The notes below the pieces were generated by a model, which worked only from the letters and a program-made list of their open reading frames with translations, did no database searches and was not told where the DNA came from. 64,000 nt of DNA from CAZXFA01 sp964640085 (GTDB lineage Bacteria > Actinomycetota > UBA4738 > HRBIN12), in the NCBI GenBank assembly GCA_964640085.1, contig CAZXFA010000003.1, positions 62,001 to 126,000 on the forward strand. The letters are read 5' to 3'. Positions 19,390 through 27,990 of this stretch are shown here, piece after piece. Made by a program: the position numbers and the translations under genes. Each line of letters begins with the position of its first letter. Positions within the stretch are counted from its first letter, which is position 1.

Positions 19390-20415
19390 TCAGGGCAGCG
19401 GCAACGCCCCGTCGAGCGCCAAGCCCAGGTGCCGGAACGCACGCTCGGTTGCCACCCTGCCCCGCGGGGTCCGCTTCAGGAATCCCAGCTGCAGCAGATA
19501 CGGTTCGTACACGTCCTCCACGGTGTCGGTCTCCTCAGCGACCGCCGCGGCCAACGTGGAGAGCCCGACCGGGCCGCCCCCGAACTTCCGGACGACCGCA
19601 GTGAGGATCGCGATGTCCAGCTTGTCCAGACCCTCCTCGTCCACCTCGAACAGCTCGAGACCCGCCCGCGCCACCTCGCCCGTGATCCGGCCGTCGTGAC
19701 GCACCTCCGCGAAGTCCCGTACGCGCCGCAGGAGGCGGTTGGCCACGCGCGGGGTGCCCCGGGAGCGTCGAGCGATCTCCGCGCACCCGTCGACGTCCAC
19801 ACCGACACCCAAGATCCCGGCGGAGCGCCGCACGATCCGGACCACGTCCTCCACGGCGTAGTAGTCCAGTCGCGGCGAGAACCCGAAACGCTCGCGCAGG
19901 GGCAACGTGATCCGTCCCGGCCGGGTGGTCGCGCCGACCAGCGTGAACCTCGGCAGGTCCAGGCGGATGCTCCGCGCGCTCGGGCCCTTGCCGAGGACCA
20001 CGTCCAGCTGGAAATCCTCGAGCGCCGGGTACAGGACCTCCTCGACCGGCCGCGGCATCCGGTGGATCTCGTCCACGAACAGGACGTCGCCCTCCTCGAG
20101 GTTGGTGAGGATCGCAGCCAGGTCGCCGGGCCGGTCAAGCGCCGGACCGGAGGTCGGCTGGAAGGCCACGCCGAGCTCGTTGGCCACGATGCCGGCGAGC
20201 GTCGTCTTCCCCAGCCCCGGTGGCCCCGAGAAGAGCAGGTGATCGATCGTCTCGCCGCGGGCCCGGGCGCCCTCGATCAGCAGCGCCAGCTGCTCCTTGA
20301 CCCGCTCTTGGCCCACGAACTCGGCAAGGCGTTTAGGTCGGAGGGCCGCGTCGAATGCTCGCTCCTCCTCCGGGAGCTGCGGGTCCACCATCCGGCGTTC
20401 CTCGCCCATCGACAT
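19390..20415 (-). CDS. ruvB: Holliday junction branch migration helicase RuvB
   Basis: AAA+ motor that drives branch migration with RuvA. In 341 residues Walker A GPPGLGKTTLAG is near residue 65, Walker B VLFVDEIHRM near 115, sensor 1 LVGATTRPGRI near 166, and the arginine-finger and winged-helix parts follow (IARRSRGTPRVANRLLRRVRD, GFLKRTPRGRVATERAF). ATG at 20415 or six bases further in; no strong RBS. It lies 6 bp after ruvA in a ruvC-ruvA-ruvB operon. Confidence 0.96.
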   Translation of the reverse strand: MSMGEERRMVDPQLPEEERAFDAALRPKRLAEFVGQERVKEQLALLIEGARARGETIDHLLFSGPPGLGKTTLAGIVANELGVAFQPTSGPALDRPGDLAAILTNLEEGDVLFVDEIHRMPRPVEEVLYPALEDFQLDVVLGKGPSARSIRLDLPRFTLVGATTRPGRITLPLRERFGFSPRLDYYAVEDVVRIVRRSAGILGVGVDVDGCAEIARRSRGTPRVANRLLRRVRDFAEVRHDGRITGEVARAGLELFEVDEEGLDKLDIAILTAVVRKFGGGPVGLSTLAAAVAEETDTVEDVYEPYLLQLGFLKRTPRGRVATERAFRHLGLALDGALPLP

Positions 20416-20421
20416 CCCACC

Positions 20422-20991
20422 CTACCCCCGGCCCACCCGCCGGAGTGCCAGCCGGAGCAGATCCTCGACCGGCGGCTCCCCGTCCGCGTCCAGCCCGACC
20501 ATCGCGTCGCTCGCCTCCTGGGGCGAGAGGCCCAGGGCGAGCAGCGCCTCTCGGACGTCGGCGAGCGGTCCCTCGAGGATCGCGACCTCTCCGCCGAGCC
20601 TGTCCTTCAGGTCCACCACCACGCGCTGAGCGACCTTCCTCCCCACCCCGGGCACCAGAGTGAGGCTCCCGAGGTCGCCGGCGGCCACGGCCCGCCGGAA
20701 GGCCTCGGGCGAGAGCAACGAGAGGAACGAGAGCGCGAGCCTGGGTCCGACCCCGGTCACGGTTACCAGCAGGTCGAACAGCTCGCGCTGGGATGGGGAG
20801 GCGAACCCGAACAGCGTGATCGCGTCGTCGCGCACCACCATCCTGGTGAACAGCCGCACGGGCCGTCCGACCGGGGGGAGGTCCGCGGCCGTCGAGGCCG
20901 GCACCTGGATCTCGTAGCCGACACCCCCCACCGAGACCACCACGCGCTCGCCGGAGCGCTCGGCCAGCTCGCCGTCCAGGAACGAGATCAC
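20422..20991 (-). CDS. ruvA: Holliday junction branch migration protein RuvA
   Basis: Binds four-way junctions and loads RuvB. The 189 residues have an N-terminal OB fold (ISFLDGELAERSGERVVV), two helix-hairpin-helix motifs (VTGVGPRLALSFLS and VPGVGRKVAQRVV) and the C-terminal RuvB-binding domain (EALLALGLSPQEA). GTG at 20991 overlaps the ruvC stop, so translation is coupled. Confidence 0.95.
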   Translation of the reverse strand: MISFLDGELAERSGERVVVSVGGVGYEIQVPASTAADLPPVGRPVRLFTRMVVRDDAITLFGFASPSQRELFDLLVTVTGVGPRLALSFLSLLSPEAFRRAVAAGDLGSLTLVPGVGRKVAQRVVVDLKDRLGGEVAILEGPLADVREALLALGLSPQEASDAMVGLDADGEPPVEDLLRLALRRVGRG

Positions 20992-21506
20992 GCGTCCATC
21001 CGTTCGGCACGGCGCAGGCGGGAGCGCGCGAGATGGCAGACCGCCACCGCCACGGCGTCGGCCGCGTCGGCCTGGGTCGGAACCCCCGCGAGCCCGTGGA
21101 GCCGCGCGAGCGCGTCCCGCACCTGACCTTTGGTGGCGTTGCCCTGTCCTGTGACAGCCATCTTGACCTCGAGCGGCCCGTACTCCTCCACCGACAAGCC
21201 GGCCTGCGCCGCCGCGAGGAGCACCACGCCGGTGGCCCGGGCGACCGTCAGGGCGCTCACCTGGTTGCGGTTCCACGCCACGCGCTCCACCGCGACGGAA
21301 GTGGGTCGGTGCTGGGCGATCGCCTCCGCGACGGCGTCGTGGATCAGGCGCAGCCGCACGGCCTGGGACAACCCCTCCGGCGTGCGGAGGGTCCGGGCCC
21401 CCATCAGCTCCGGGCGCCGGTTCCGCCGGCGGACGGCGGCCAGGCCGAAGGCCGACACGCCCGGGTCGATCCCCAGGACGCACGGAAGCGACCCGTGCTC
21501 AGCCAC
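20988..21506 (-). CDS. ruvC: crossover junction endodeoxyribonuclease RuvC
   Basis: Cuts Holliday junctions. The 172 residues from GTG at 21506 contain VLGIDPGVSAFGL (first catalytic Asp), VAVERVAWNRNQVSAL (Glu), EYGPLEVKMAVTGQGNATKGQV and the late acidic pair QADAADAVAVAVCH. A longer TTG frame reaches 21557 but would run through the LexA-type box, so the shorter start is preferred. First gene of ruvCAB and probably SOS controlled. Confidence 0.95.
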   Translation of the reverse strand: MAEHGSLPCVLGIDPGVSAFGLAAVRRRNRRPELMGARTLRTPEGLSQAVRLRLIHDAVAEAIAQHRPTSVAVERVAWNRNQVSALTVARATGVVLLAAAQAGLSVEEYGPLEVKMAVTGQGNATKGQVRDALARLHGLAGVPTQADAADAVAVAVCHLARSRLRRAERMDA

Positions 21507-21514
21507 GACCCCAC

Positions 21515-21530
21515 TCGAACACGTGTTCAG
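21515..21530 (-). promoter_or_regulatory. LexA (SOS) box upstream of ruvC
   Basis: The 16 bases contain the perfect 12-bp palindrome GAACACGTGTTC, and on the minus strand extend to GTTCGA on the downstream side. The known actinobacterial LexA consensus is TCGAAC-N4-GTTCGA, so 15 of 16 positions agree. It sits 9 bases before the ruvC GTG and overlaps the end of a -10-like hexamer, a position where LexA would block RNA polymerase. Confidence 0.75.
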
Positions 21531-21534
21531 TCTA
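21529..21534 (-). promoter_or_regulatory. -10 hexamer of ruvC promoter
   Basis: The minus strand reads TAGACT, a TANNNT hexamer, touching the SOS box. Transcription would start inside the box, about 22-24 bases before the ruvC reading frame. Confidence 0.45.
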
Positions 21535-21585
21535 GGGAGGCTCCAGGTGCGGGGCAATCACCCGACGGCAGGGGAGAGCACCCGC

Positions 21586-22344
21586 TCAACCGGTGATCTC
21601 GGCCATCACCGACTCTGGGATGTCGAAGTTCGCCGAGACGATCTGGACGTCGTCCAGCTCCTCGAGCGCCTCCAGCAGCGCCAGCACCTGCTTGGCCTGG
21701 CCGCGGGACACCGGCACGGTGCTCTGCGGCACCATCGTGAGCTCGGCCGACAGCATCGGGATCCCCCGCCCGGCGATCGCGTCCCGGACGGCCGCGAGCG
21801 CCCCCGGCTCGGTGGTGATCTCCCATGTGCTCTCGGCGTCCAACAGGTCGTCGGCACCCGCCTCCAGCGCGATCTCCAAGAGTTGCTCCTCGTCCAGCCC
21901 CCGAGCCTTCTCGATCTGCACCAGGCCCTTGCGCTGGAACATCCAGGCCACGCTGCCGCTCTCGCCGAGGTTGCCGCCGTTGCGGGTGAACGCGTGGCGG
22001 ACCTCCTGCGCGGTGCGATTGCGGTTGTCCGTCAGGCACTCCACGAACATCGCGACCCCGCCCGGTCCGTAGCCCTCGTAGACGACCTCCTCGTACCGCT
22101 GACCTCCCTCGAGCTCACCGGTCCCGCGCTTGATCGCACGGTCGATGTTGTCGTTCGGCACCGAGGCGGCCTTGGCCTTCTCGATCGCCGAGGCGAGCGC
22201 CATGTTGGCGGCCGGATCCCCGCTGCCACCCCCCCGTGCGGCGACCTCGACCGCCCGCAGGAGCTTGGCGAACTCGTTGCTGCGCCTGGCGTCCGCGGCA
22301 GCCTTCTTGCGCTTGATGGTCGACCACTTCGAGTGGCCGGACAT
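21586..22344 (-). CDS. yebC: YebC/PmpR family protein (TACO1-like)
   Basis: A 252-residue cytosolic protein of the YebC family, described both as DNA-binding regulators and as factors that help ribosomes through proline-rich stretches. It starts MSGHSKWSTIKRKKAAAD, the invariant N-terminus, and continues with NMALASAIEKAKAASVPNDN, GYGPGGVAMFVECLTDNRNR and NLGESGSVAWMFQRKG. It lies 3 bp downstream of pdxT. The ruvCAB operon follows with its own promoter. Confidence 0.95.
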   Translation of the reverse strand: MSGHSKWSTIKRKKAAADARRSNEFAKLLRAVEVAARGGGSGDPAANMALASAIEKAKAASVPNDNIDRAIKRGTGELEGGQRYEEVVYEGYGPGGVAMFVECLTDNRNRTAQEVRHAFTRNGGNLGESGSVAWMFQRKGLVQIEKARGLDEEQLLEIALEAGADDLLDAESTWEITTEPGALAAVRDAIAGRGIPMLSAELTMVPQSTVPVSRGQAKQVLALLEALEELDDVQIVSANFDIPESVMAEITG

Positions 22345-22347
22345 GGC

Positions 22348-22905
22348 TCAGACCTTCCTCAGGACGTAGGCGTGCAGCTGCGTCTCGCCCACCAGCTCGG
22401 GATGGAAGGATGCAACGAGCACGTTCGCCTGCTCCAGGACGACGGGGGCGCCCTCATGGCGGGCGAGCACCCGGACCTCCTCCCCAAGGTCGCGGACGAT
22501 CGGCGCCCGGATGAAGACGCCGCGGACCGGGTGGTCGATGCCCTCGACGTCCACGTCCGCCTCGAAGGAGTCCACTTGTCGCCCGTATGCGTTGCGCTCC
22601 ACGGTGATGTCGACGAGCGGCAGCAGAGGCTCGAGCCCGACCACCCGCTCCGCCACCACGATCATCCCCGCGCAGGTACCCAGGATCGGCATCCCGTGGC
22701 GGGCTCGTTCGAGGATCGGCTCCACGAGCCCGCCGCTCCGCGCGAGCTTGGAGATGGTCGTGGACTCGCCGCCGGGGATCGCCAGGCACTCCACGAGGCT
22801 CAGGTCCTCGGGCGTCCGCACCTCGATCGGCGTCGCGCCGGCATCGGCGAAGGCTCGAGCGTGCTCGCGGACGTCGCCCTGGAGAGCGAGGACGCCGGCC
22901 TTCAT
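22348..22905 (-). CDS. pdxT: pyridoxal 5'-phosphate synthase glutaminase subunit PdxT
   Basis: Class I glutamine amidotransferase that feeds ammonia to PdxS in vitamin B6 synthesis. In 185 residues GVLALQGDVREHARAF is the N-terminal signature and IPGGESTTISKL follows. The nucleophile Cys lies in LGTCAGMIV near residue 77, and SFHPELVGE near 167 holds the His-Glu pair. A longer frame exists, but ATG at 22905 fits the family and lies 7 bp from the pdxS stop. Confidence 0.96.
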   Translation of the reverse strand: MKAGVLALQGDVREHARAFADAGATPIEVRTPEDLSLVECLAIPGGESTTISKLARSGGLVEPILERARHGMPILGTCAGMIVVAERVVGLEPLLPLVDITVERNAYGRQVDSFEADVDVEGIDHPVRGVFIRAPIVRDLGEEVRVLARHEGAPVVLEQANVLVASFHPELVGETQLHAYVLRKV

Positions 22906-22912
22906 CCCCCGT

Positions 22913-23800
22913 CTACCAACCCCGGGTCTGGAGCAGACCCTCCTCGCCGAGCTCCTTGATGTCGATCCCGTGCATCGGCTCGCCCAGGCCGTGGGAGACC
23001 TTGGCGAGGACGTCCGGGTCGCTGAAGTGCGTGGTCGCCTCGACGATCGCCCGGGCCCGGACGGCGGGATCTTCGGACTTGAAGATCCCCGAGCCCACGA
23101 ACACTCCATCCACCCCCAGCTGCATCATCAGCGCGGCGTCGGCCGGCGTCGCGATGCCACCGGCGGCGAAGTTCACGACCGGCAGCCGTCCCTGCTCGGC
23201 CATCATCCGGCAGAGCTCCACCGGCGCGCCCAGCTCCTTGGCGGCCGACACGAGCTGCTCGGGCCGCAGGCTCTGGAGCCAGCCCGTCTGACGGAGCATC
23301 GTCCGCTGGTGGCGCACGGCCTCGACCACGTTTCCGGTGCCGGCCTCGCCCTTCGTGCGGATCATCGCCGCCCCTTCCGCGATCCGCCGCAGCGCCTCGC
23401 CGAGGTCGCGGGCGCCGCAGACGAACGGCACCGTGAACGCCCACTTGTCGATGTGATGCTCCTCGTCGGCCGGCGTCAGGACCTCCGACTCGTCGACGTA
23501 GTCCACACCGAGGGCCTGGAGGATCTGCGCCTCGACGAAGTGTCCGATCCGTGCCTTGGCCATGACGGGGATCGAGACCGTCTGCACGATCTCCTCGACC
23601 TTGGTGGCGTCCGCCATGCGCGCGACGCCGCCCTCCTTGCGGATGTCCGCCGGGACGCGCTCGAGGGCCATGACGGCGACCGCGCCGGCGTCCTCGGCGA
23701 TCTTGGCCTGCTCGGCGTCGGTGACGTCCATGATCACGCCACCCTTGAGCATCTCCGCCAGGCCCGACTTCACACGGAAGGTCCCGGTCTCGCGCTCCAC
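22913..23800 (-). CDS. pdxS: pyridoxal 5'-phosphate synthase lyase subunit PdxS
   Basis: Builds PLP from ribose 5-phosphate, glyceraldehyde 3-phosphate and ammonia from PdxT. The 295-residue TIM barrel has GGVIMDVTDAEQAKIAEDAG, the first active Lys in PVMAKARIGH near residue 80, the second in MIRTKGEAGTG near 149, and VVNFAAGGIATPADAALMM. GTG at 23800 has AAGGAGGGG 6 bases before it, which decides the start against the longer frame. Divergent from the phospholipase-like gene. Confidence 0.96.
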   Translation of the reverse strand: MERETGTFRVKSGLAEMLKGGVIMDVTDAEQAKIAEDAGAVAVMALERVPADIRKEGGVARMADATKVEEIVQTVSIPVMAKARIGHFVEAQILQALGVDYVDESEVLTPADEEHHIDKWAFTVPFVCGARDLGEALRRIAEGAAMIRTKGEAGTGNVVEAVRHQRTMLRQTGWLQSLRPEQLVSAAKELGAPVELCRMMAEQGRLPVVNFAAGGIATPADAALMMQLGVDGVFVGSGIFKSEDPAVRARAIVEATTHFSDPDVLAKVSHGLGEPMHGIDIKELGEEGLLQTRGW

Positions 23801-23909
23801 CTGTTCCCCTCCTTCGAACCGCCCCTGCACCCCGAGTCTACCGCCGGGCCCTCTCGCGCTCCCGGTCCAGTTGGCCCGGTCCCCCGCTCGGCGCTCCCGG
23901 GCGGGGCCG

Positions 23910-23915
23910 TATCCT
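23910..23915 (+). promoter_or_regulatory. -10 hexamer giving a leaderless start
   Basis: TATCCT ends six bases before the GTG of the lipoprotein gene at 23922. With the usual 6-7 base spacing the message would begin at the start codon itself. No RBS is present upstream, which fits leaderless translation. Confidence 0.5.
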
Positions 23916-23921
23916 CGTGCG

Positions 23922-25322
23922 GTGCCCCTGCGTCGGATCGCCGCGGCCGTGTTCGCCTCCGCCCTGATCGCGACGGCCTGCAGCACCGGCGACGCGGATC
24001 CCGGGTCGGGGTCGGTGGGGTCGACGCCGTCGCCCTCCGCCGCCCCGCCGTCGCCCGCATCGACCGGCGGGCCCGTGCACGATGCCCGGGACGAGCTCGT
24101 CGCGCTCGCGAGCAGGAAGATCCGGCACGTGGTCTACCTGATCAAGGAGAACCGGACCTTCGACCACATGTTCGGCCGGTTCCCCGGCGCCGACGGCGTC
24201 ACGACCGGGCTCCTGTGCGACGGCACCGAGGTGCCGCTCATCCGGGCGCCGGACGACGCGCCGGGGCCGGATCACTCCTTCCAGGGTGGCCTGAAGGCGA
24301 TCAACGGCGGTCGGATGGACTGTTTCGACCAGCTGTTCGGAGGAGGCCAGCTCCAGGCTTACGTGCAGTTCCGTCCGGAGCAGATCCCCAGCTACTGGGC
24401 ATACGCGCAGACCTACGTCTTGGCCGACCGCTTCTTCAGCTCCACGTACGGCCCGACGGGCATCGAGCACCTGTTCACGGTGGGCGCCACGACCGACCGG
24501 TTCACCGACCACGAGCGCGCCACCCCCTCCGGCCAGTTCGGGACGAATGGGATCCCACGCGAGTACTGCGAGGACGTGACGGAATGGATGTGGTCGTTCC
24601 GCCGGCTGAGCGCACAGGAGGAGGAGGACGCCTACCGGCTGGAGGAACGGGCACAGGTCGGCACGCTCAAGGCCCGCTACTGGGTCCAGCGCCGCGCCTG
24701 CACCGACATCACGATCCTCCCGGACCTCCTGGAGGAGGCCGGGGTGAGCTGGAAGTACTACCTGGGGGACAACGACTACATCGAGACGCTCAGGCTGGTG
24801 GAGCACGTGGTGTTCGGCCCGATGTACCGCAAGGTGGTTGACGATTCCGTCTTCCTCGAGGATCTGGCCGAGGGCGAGCTCCCGGCCGTGTCCTGGCTGA
24901 TCCCCGACGTCGAGTACTCGGAGCACCCGGCGGCGGGCTCGATGTGTGTCGGGGAGAACTGGACCGTCCGCATGGTGAACGCGATCATGCGCAGCCCGGA
25001 TTGGCGGCACACCGCGATCGTGATCACCTGGGACGACTTCGGCGGGTTCTACGATCACGTGCCGCCGCCGCACGTGGACCTCTTCGGGTTCGGTCCGCGT
25101 GTGCCGATGATCCTGATCTCTCCATGGGCCCGACCGGGCCACATCACCAGCGACACCCTCGAGTTCAGCAGCGTGCTGAAGATGATCGAGACCATCTGGC
25201 ATCTTCCCTCGCTCACCGAGCGGGACCGTCGGGCGAGCGACATGCTGGACCTGTTCGACTTCGAGGGCGATCCGGCGCCCAAGCTCCTGCTCGAGGAGCG
25301 TGACTGCAGCCAGGTGACCTGA
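23922..25322 (+). CDS. secreted lipoprotein of the phospholipase C / phosphoesterase family
   Basis: A 466-residue extracytoplasmic phosphoesterase (PF04185 type: phospholipase C and acid phosphatase AcpA relatives). A lipoprotein signal peptide ends in LIATAC, with Cys near residue 20 as the lipid anchor, then a Ser/Pro-rich linker of about 35 residues. The catalytic domain opens with VVYLIKENRTFDHMFGRF, whose Glu-Asn and Thr are the metal and nucleophile region in the family, and later has TWDDFGGFYDHVPPP and LISPWARPG. A long in-frame extension upstream overlaps pdxS and is not used. Convergent with the DUF3048 gene. Confidence 0.85.
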   Translation: MPLRRIAAAVFASALIATACSTGDADPGSGSVGSTPSPSAAPPSPASTGGPVHDARDELVALASRKIRHVVYLIKENRTFDHMFGRFPGADGVTTGLLCDGTEVPLIRAPDDAPGPDHSFQGGLKAINGGRMDCFDQLFGGGQLQAYVQFRPEQIPSYWAYAQTYVLADRFFSSTYGPTGIEHLFTVGATTDRFTDHERATPSGQFGTNGIPREYCEDVTEWMWSFRRLSAQEEEDAYRLEERAQVGTLKARYWVQRRACTDITILPDLLEEAGVSWKYYLGDNDYIETLRLVEHVVFGPMYRKVVDDSVFLEDLAEGELPAVSWLIPDVEYSEHPAAGSMCVGENWTVRMVNAIMRSPDWRHTAIVITWDDFGGFYDHVPPPHVDLFGFGPRVPMILISPWARPGHITSDTLEFSSVLKMIETIWHLPSLTERDRRASDMLDLFDFEGDPAPKLLLEERDCSQVT

Positions 25323-25325
25323 GCG

Positions 25326-26384
25326 CTACCGGAGGAGCTCGACCGGCACGCCGCTCGGGACCAGCTCCACCCAGGTCCGCCCCGGCACGAGTGGGATCTC
25401 CGTCCCGTCCTTCGCGACGAACCGGGTCAGATCGTCCGGCGTCGGCCGTTCCCACCGACCGACGATCACCCGGCCCTCGCGCAGGACGAAGGCGCGTCCC
25501 CGACCCGTCAGCTGGATCTCCGGCGAGGGATTGCCGGCGGCATCGATGATCTGGCTCGCGGTCACCTCCACGAGTTGGATCACGACGGTCCGGGCCGAGA
25601 CCTGGGAGCCGTCCTCCAGCACGTGGGCCACGTCGCCGTGCGCCCGGAGCCAGACGCCGTCGCGTCTGCCCCACGTCCACACCACGTCGGCGACCATCGA
25701 GTACGGGAGGTGCACGCCGTCGATCCGCCGAGCCTTCCCTTCGTATGTGTCGGCGTAGGTGAAGACGGCGTCCGGGGGTCCCGCGTCCGACGCCGCCGCC
25801 TTCCACAGGGCGGCGGTGGTCGTGTACAGGTCGTGCGGTGCGGCGCGCGTGCCGTCGCGGACGTAGGCGTCCGCCGTGTTGATGTAGTTGACGTCGACCA
25901 GCCCCGCGCGCGGCACCTCGCGCTTGACGGCGGCGACCCCGCCCGCGTAACCGAACACGGCCGGACCGAACTGGCGCAGGACGTCCGGATCGGCGAGCCG
26001 GCCGCTCCGCACGGGACCCACGCGATCGGCCCCCTCGCACTGGAACACGGCGATGAACCGCGTGTAGCCGCCCTCGACGGGCTCCTCGTACACCACGTCG
26101 GCCTGGTCCAGGGCGGCCTGGGGCCGAGCGTCCGGGTGGTTCTCGATCTTGATCGCCAGAGCCGGTCGATGGGGGAGCTTCCCGCCGCGGGCTTGCTCGC
26201 CCGTCAAGGGGCACACGGGCGGGGGCGGGGGGGCCTCCCCGGCCAAGCCCACGGTCTCGAGGGTGTCGCGGACGAAGGCGGGCGCCTTCTGGGGGAACAG
26301 GGCGAAGTAGCCGATCGAGCCGGCGGCGAGCAGCAGCGCCGTCGCCGCGCCGACCGCGATCGTTCGGCGGCGGATCAGGGACAT
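25326..26384 (-). CDS. DUF3048 (YerB-like) anchored protein
   Basis: A 352-residue protein. An N-terminal membrane anchor or signal (about residues 6-25, TIAVGAATALLLAAGSIGYF) precedes a Pro-rich linker and two DUF3048 lobes: LAIKIENHPDARPQAALDQADVVYEEPVEGG written in parts as ENHPDARPQ and ADVVYEEPVEGG, then VGPVRSGRLAD and, at the end, GRWERPTPDDLTRF. The function of the family is not settled. ATG at 26384 is preferred because AGGAGG lies 10 bases upstream; a frame 11 codons longer lacks an RBS. Confidence 0.8.
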   Translation of the reverse strand: MSLIRRRTIAVGAATALLLAAGSIGYFALFPQKAPAFVRDTLETVGLAGEAPPPPPVCPLTGEQARGGKLPHRPALAIKIENHPDARPQAALDQADVVYEEPVEGGYTRFIAVFQCEGADRVGPVRSGRLADPDVLRQFGPAVFGYAGGVAAVKREVPRAGLVDVNYINTADAYVRDGTRAAPHDLYTTTAALWKAAASDAGPPDAVFTYADTYEGKARRIDGVHLPYSMVADVVWTWGRRDGVWLRAHGDVAHVLEDGSQVSARTVVIQLVEVTASQIIDAAGNPSPEIQLTGRGRAFVLREGRVIVGRWERPTPDDLTRFVAKDGTEIPLVPGRTWVELVPSGVPVELLR

Positions 26385-26509
26385 GCGGGCAGGTCCTCCT
26401 GGGTCGTCACGGGTCACGGGCGTCCGATCGGCGGCCGCGACGGCCGGGCCGCATGCTAGCCGCCAGTGGGCCCGGTCTCAACGACCTCGCCCGATCCACG
26501 GGAGGATCG

Positions 26510-27418
26510 TCACATCTCCTCCAGGCGTCGGATGCGGTCCTCGATCGGCGGATGCGAGCTGAACAGCCGCTCGAGCGCTCCGATCCGCTCACCCTCCAAC
26601 CGGGAGGGCTGGCTCAGCCACAGATGCGCCGTCGCGTTGTTCGCCGCGCGCATCGGGATCCCGCTGGCCGCGGCGATCTTGCGGAGGGCGCTCGCCAGGC
26701 CCGGCGGGTAGCGGGTGAGCATCGCTCCCTGGGCGTCGGCCAGGTACTCACGCTGGCGCGAGACCGAGAACCGGATGATCTGCGCGAAGATCGGCGCGAG
26801 GATCAACAGGACCAGCCCGATCGCGAAGACGGCCGCCTCGGCGCCACCGCCACCGCGATCGCTCCCCCGCCGACCCCGGAACCCACCCCACCACCACGAG
26901 CGCATGAAGAACTCGGACATCAGGACGACCGCGCCGGCGAGCGTGGCCACGACCGTACCCACCAGGATGTCGCGATCCACGACGTGGGCGAGCTCGTGCC
27001 CGATCACGCCCTCGAGCTCCACGCGGTTCGTCGTGGCCAGGAGCCCCTCGGTCACCGCGATCGATGCGTGCTCGGGGTTCCGTCCGGTGGCGAACGCGTT
27101 CGGTGCCTGCTCGGGGATCACGTGGACCCTCGGCTTGGGGATGCCGGCGGCGATCGACAGGCCCTCGACGATGTTGTGCAGCCGGGGCTGCTCCTCGTGC
27201 GACACCTCACGGGCTCGGGCCGAGGCCAGCACCACCCGATCGCCGTAGCGGTAGGAGCCGATCGACATGGCGGCGGCGATCACGAGCGCGATCACGAGTC
27301 CGGCGGGGCCCGAGGCCCACAGCAGCCCGAGCGCGTAGCCGACCGCCCCCAGCAGGATGAACGCGCCCAGCACGAGCAAGACGGTCCGCCGCCTGTTCGA
27401 AGCGATCTGCTCGTACAC
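26510..27418 (-). CDS. htpX: M48-family membrane metalloprotease HtpX
   Basis: Membrane-bound zinc protease for quality control of membrane proteins. The 302 residues have two N-terminal membrane segments (about 12-30 and 35-52), the zinc site GHELAHVVDRD near residue 138 (HExxH), a third Glu ligand in SRQREYLADAQ, two more hydrophobic segments and a C-terminal SSHPPIEDRIRRLEEM. The GTG at 27418 gives VYEQIASNRRR, typical for the family; the longer frame overlaps lemA. The lemA-htpX pair is widespread in bacteria. Confidence 0.92.
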   Translation of the reverse strand: MYEQIASNRRRTVLLVLGAFILLGAVGYALGLLWASGPAGLVIALVIAAAMSIGSYRYGDRVVLASARAREVSHEEQPRLHNIVEGLSIAAGIPKPRVHVIPEQAPNAFATGRNPEHASIAVTEGLLATTNRVELEGVIGHELAHVVDRDILVGTVVATLAGAVVLMSEFFMRSWWWGGFRGRRGSDRGGGGAEAAVFAIGLVLLILAPIFAQIIRFSVSRQREYLADAQGAMLTRYPPGLASALRKIAAASGIPMRAANNATAHLWLSQPSRLEGERIGALERLFSSHPPIEDRIRRLEEM

Positions 27419-27422
27419 GGTC

Positions 27423-27989
27423 CTAGCGGAGATCGACCTCGGCCGGGCCTCGCACCGGGTCCTCGATGTCGAAGAACTCGCGTGGGTCGAAGCCGAAGGC
27501 CCCGGCCACAAGGTTCGACGGGAACGAGCCGATCAGCGTGTTCAGCCGCATCACCTGGTCGTTGTAGAACTGGCGCGCGTACGCGATCCGGGACTCGGTC
27601 CCCGTGAGCTCCTCCTGCAGCGCCAGGAAGTTCTGGTTGGCCTTCAGGTCCGGATAGGCCTCGGCCACCGCCAACAGCTGCCGCAGCCCGCGGGTGATCT
27701 GATCCTCGGCGCGAGCCTGGTCCCCCACCGCCGCGGCGTCGATCGCCCGGGCTCGAGCCGTCGTCACCTCTTCGAAGACCCGCCGCTCGTGCGCCGCGTA
27801 GCCCCTGACCGTCTCCACCAGGTTGGGGATCAGGTCGTACCGGCGCCGGAGCTGCACGTCGATCTGCGCCCACCCGTTGTCCGCCCGGTTGCGCAGCGCG
27901 ACCAGCCGGTTGAAGACGAGCACGCCCGCGACCAGCGCCAGGAGGACCAGCGCGAGCAGGATCCAGAGCCAGAGGGGCACGGCCTGCAT
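27423..27989 (-). CDS. lemA: LemA family protein
   Basis: A 188-residue membrane-anchored helical protein. One N-terminal membrane helix (about 7-26) is followed by the LemA signature LVALRNRADNGWAQIDVQL with RYDLIPNLVETVRGYA and, near the end, FYNDQVMRLNTLIGSFPSN. Function unknown; genes of this family are usually next to htpX, as here with 4 bp between. It follows the mannosyltransferase gene by one base. Confidence 0.92.
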   Translation of the reverse strand: MQAVPLWLWILLALVLLALVAGVLVFNRLVALRNRADNGWAQIDVQLRRRYDLIPNLVETVRGYAAHERRVFEEVTTARARAIDAAAVGDQARAEDQITRGLRQLLAVAEAYPDLKANQNFLALQEELTGTESRIAYARQFYNDQVMRLNTLIGSFPSNLVAGAFGFDPREFFDIEDPVRGPAEVDLR

Positions 27990-27990
27990 C

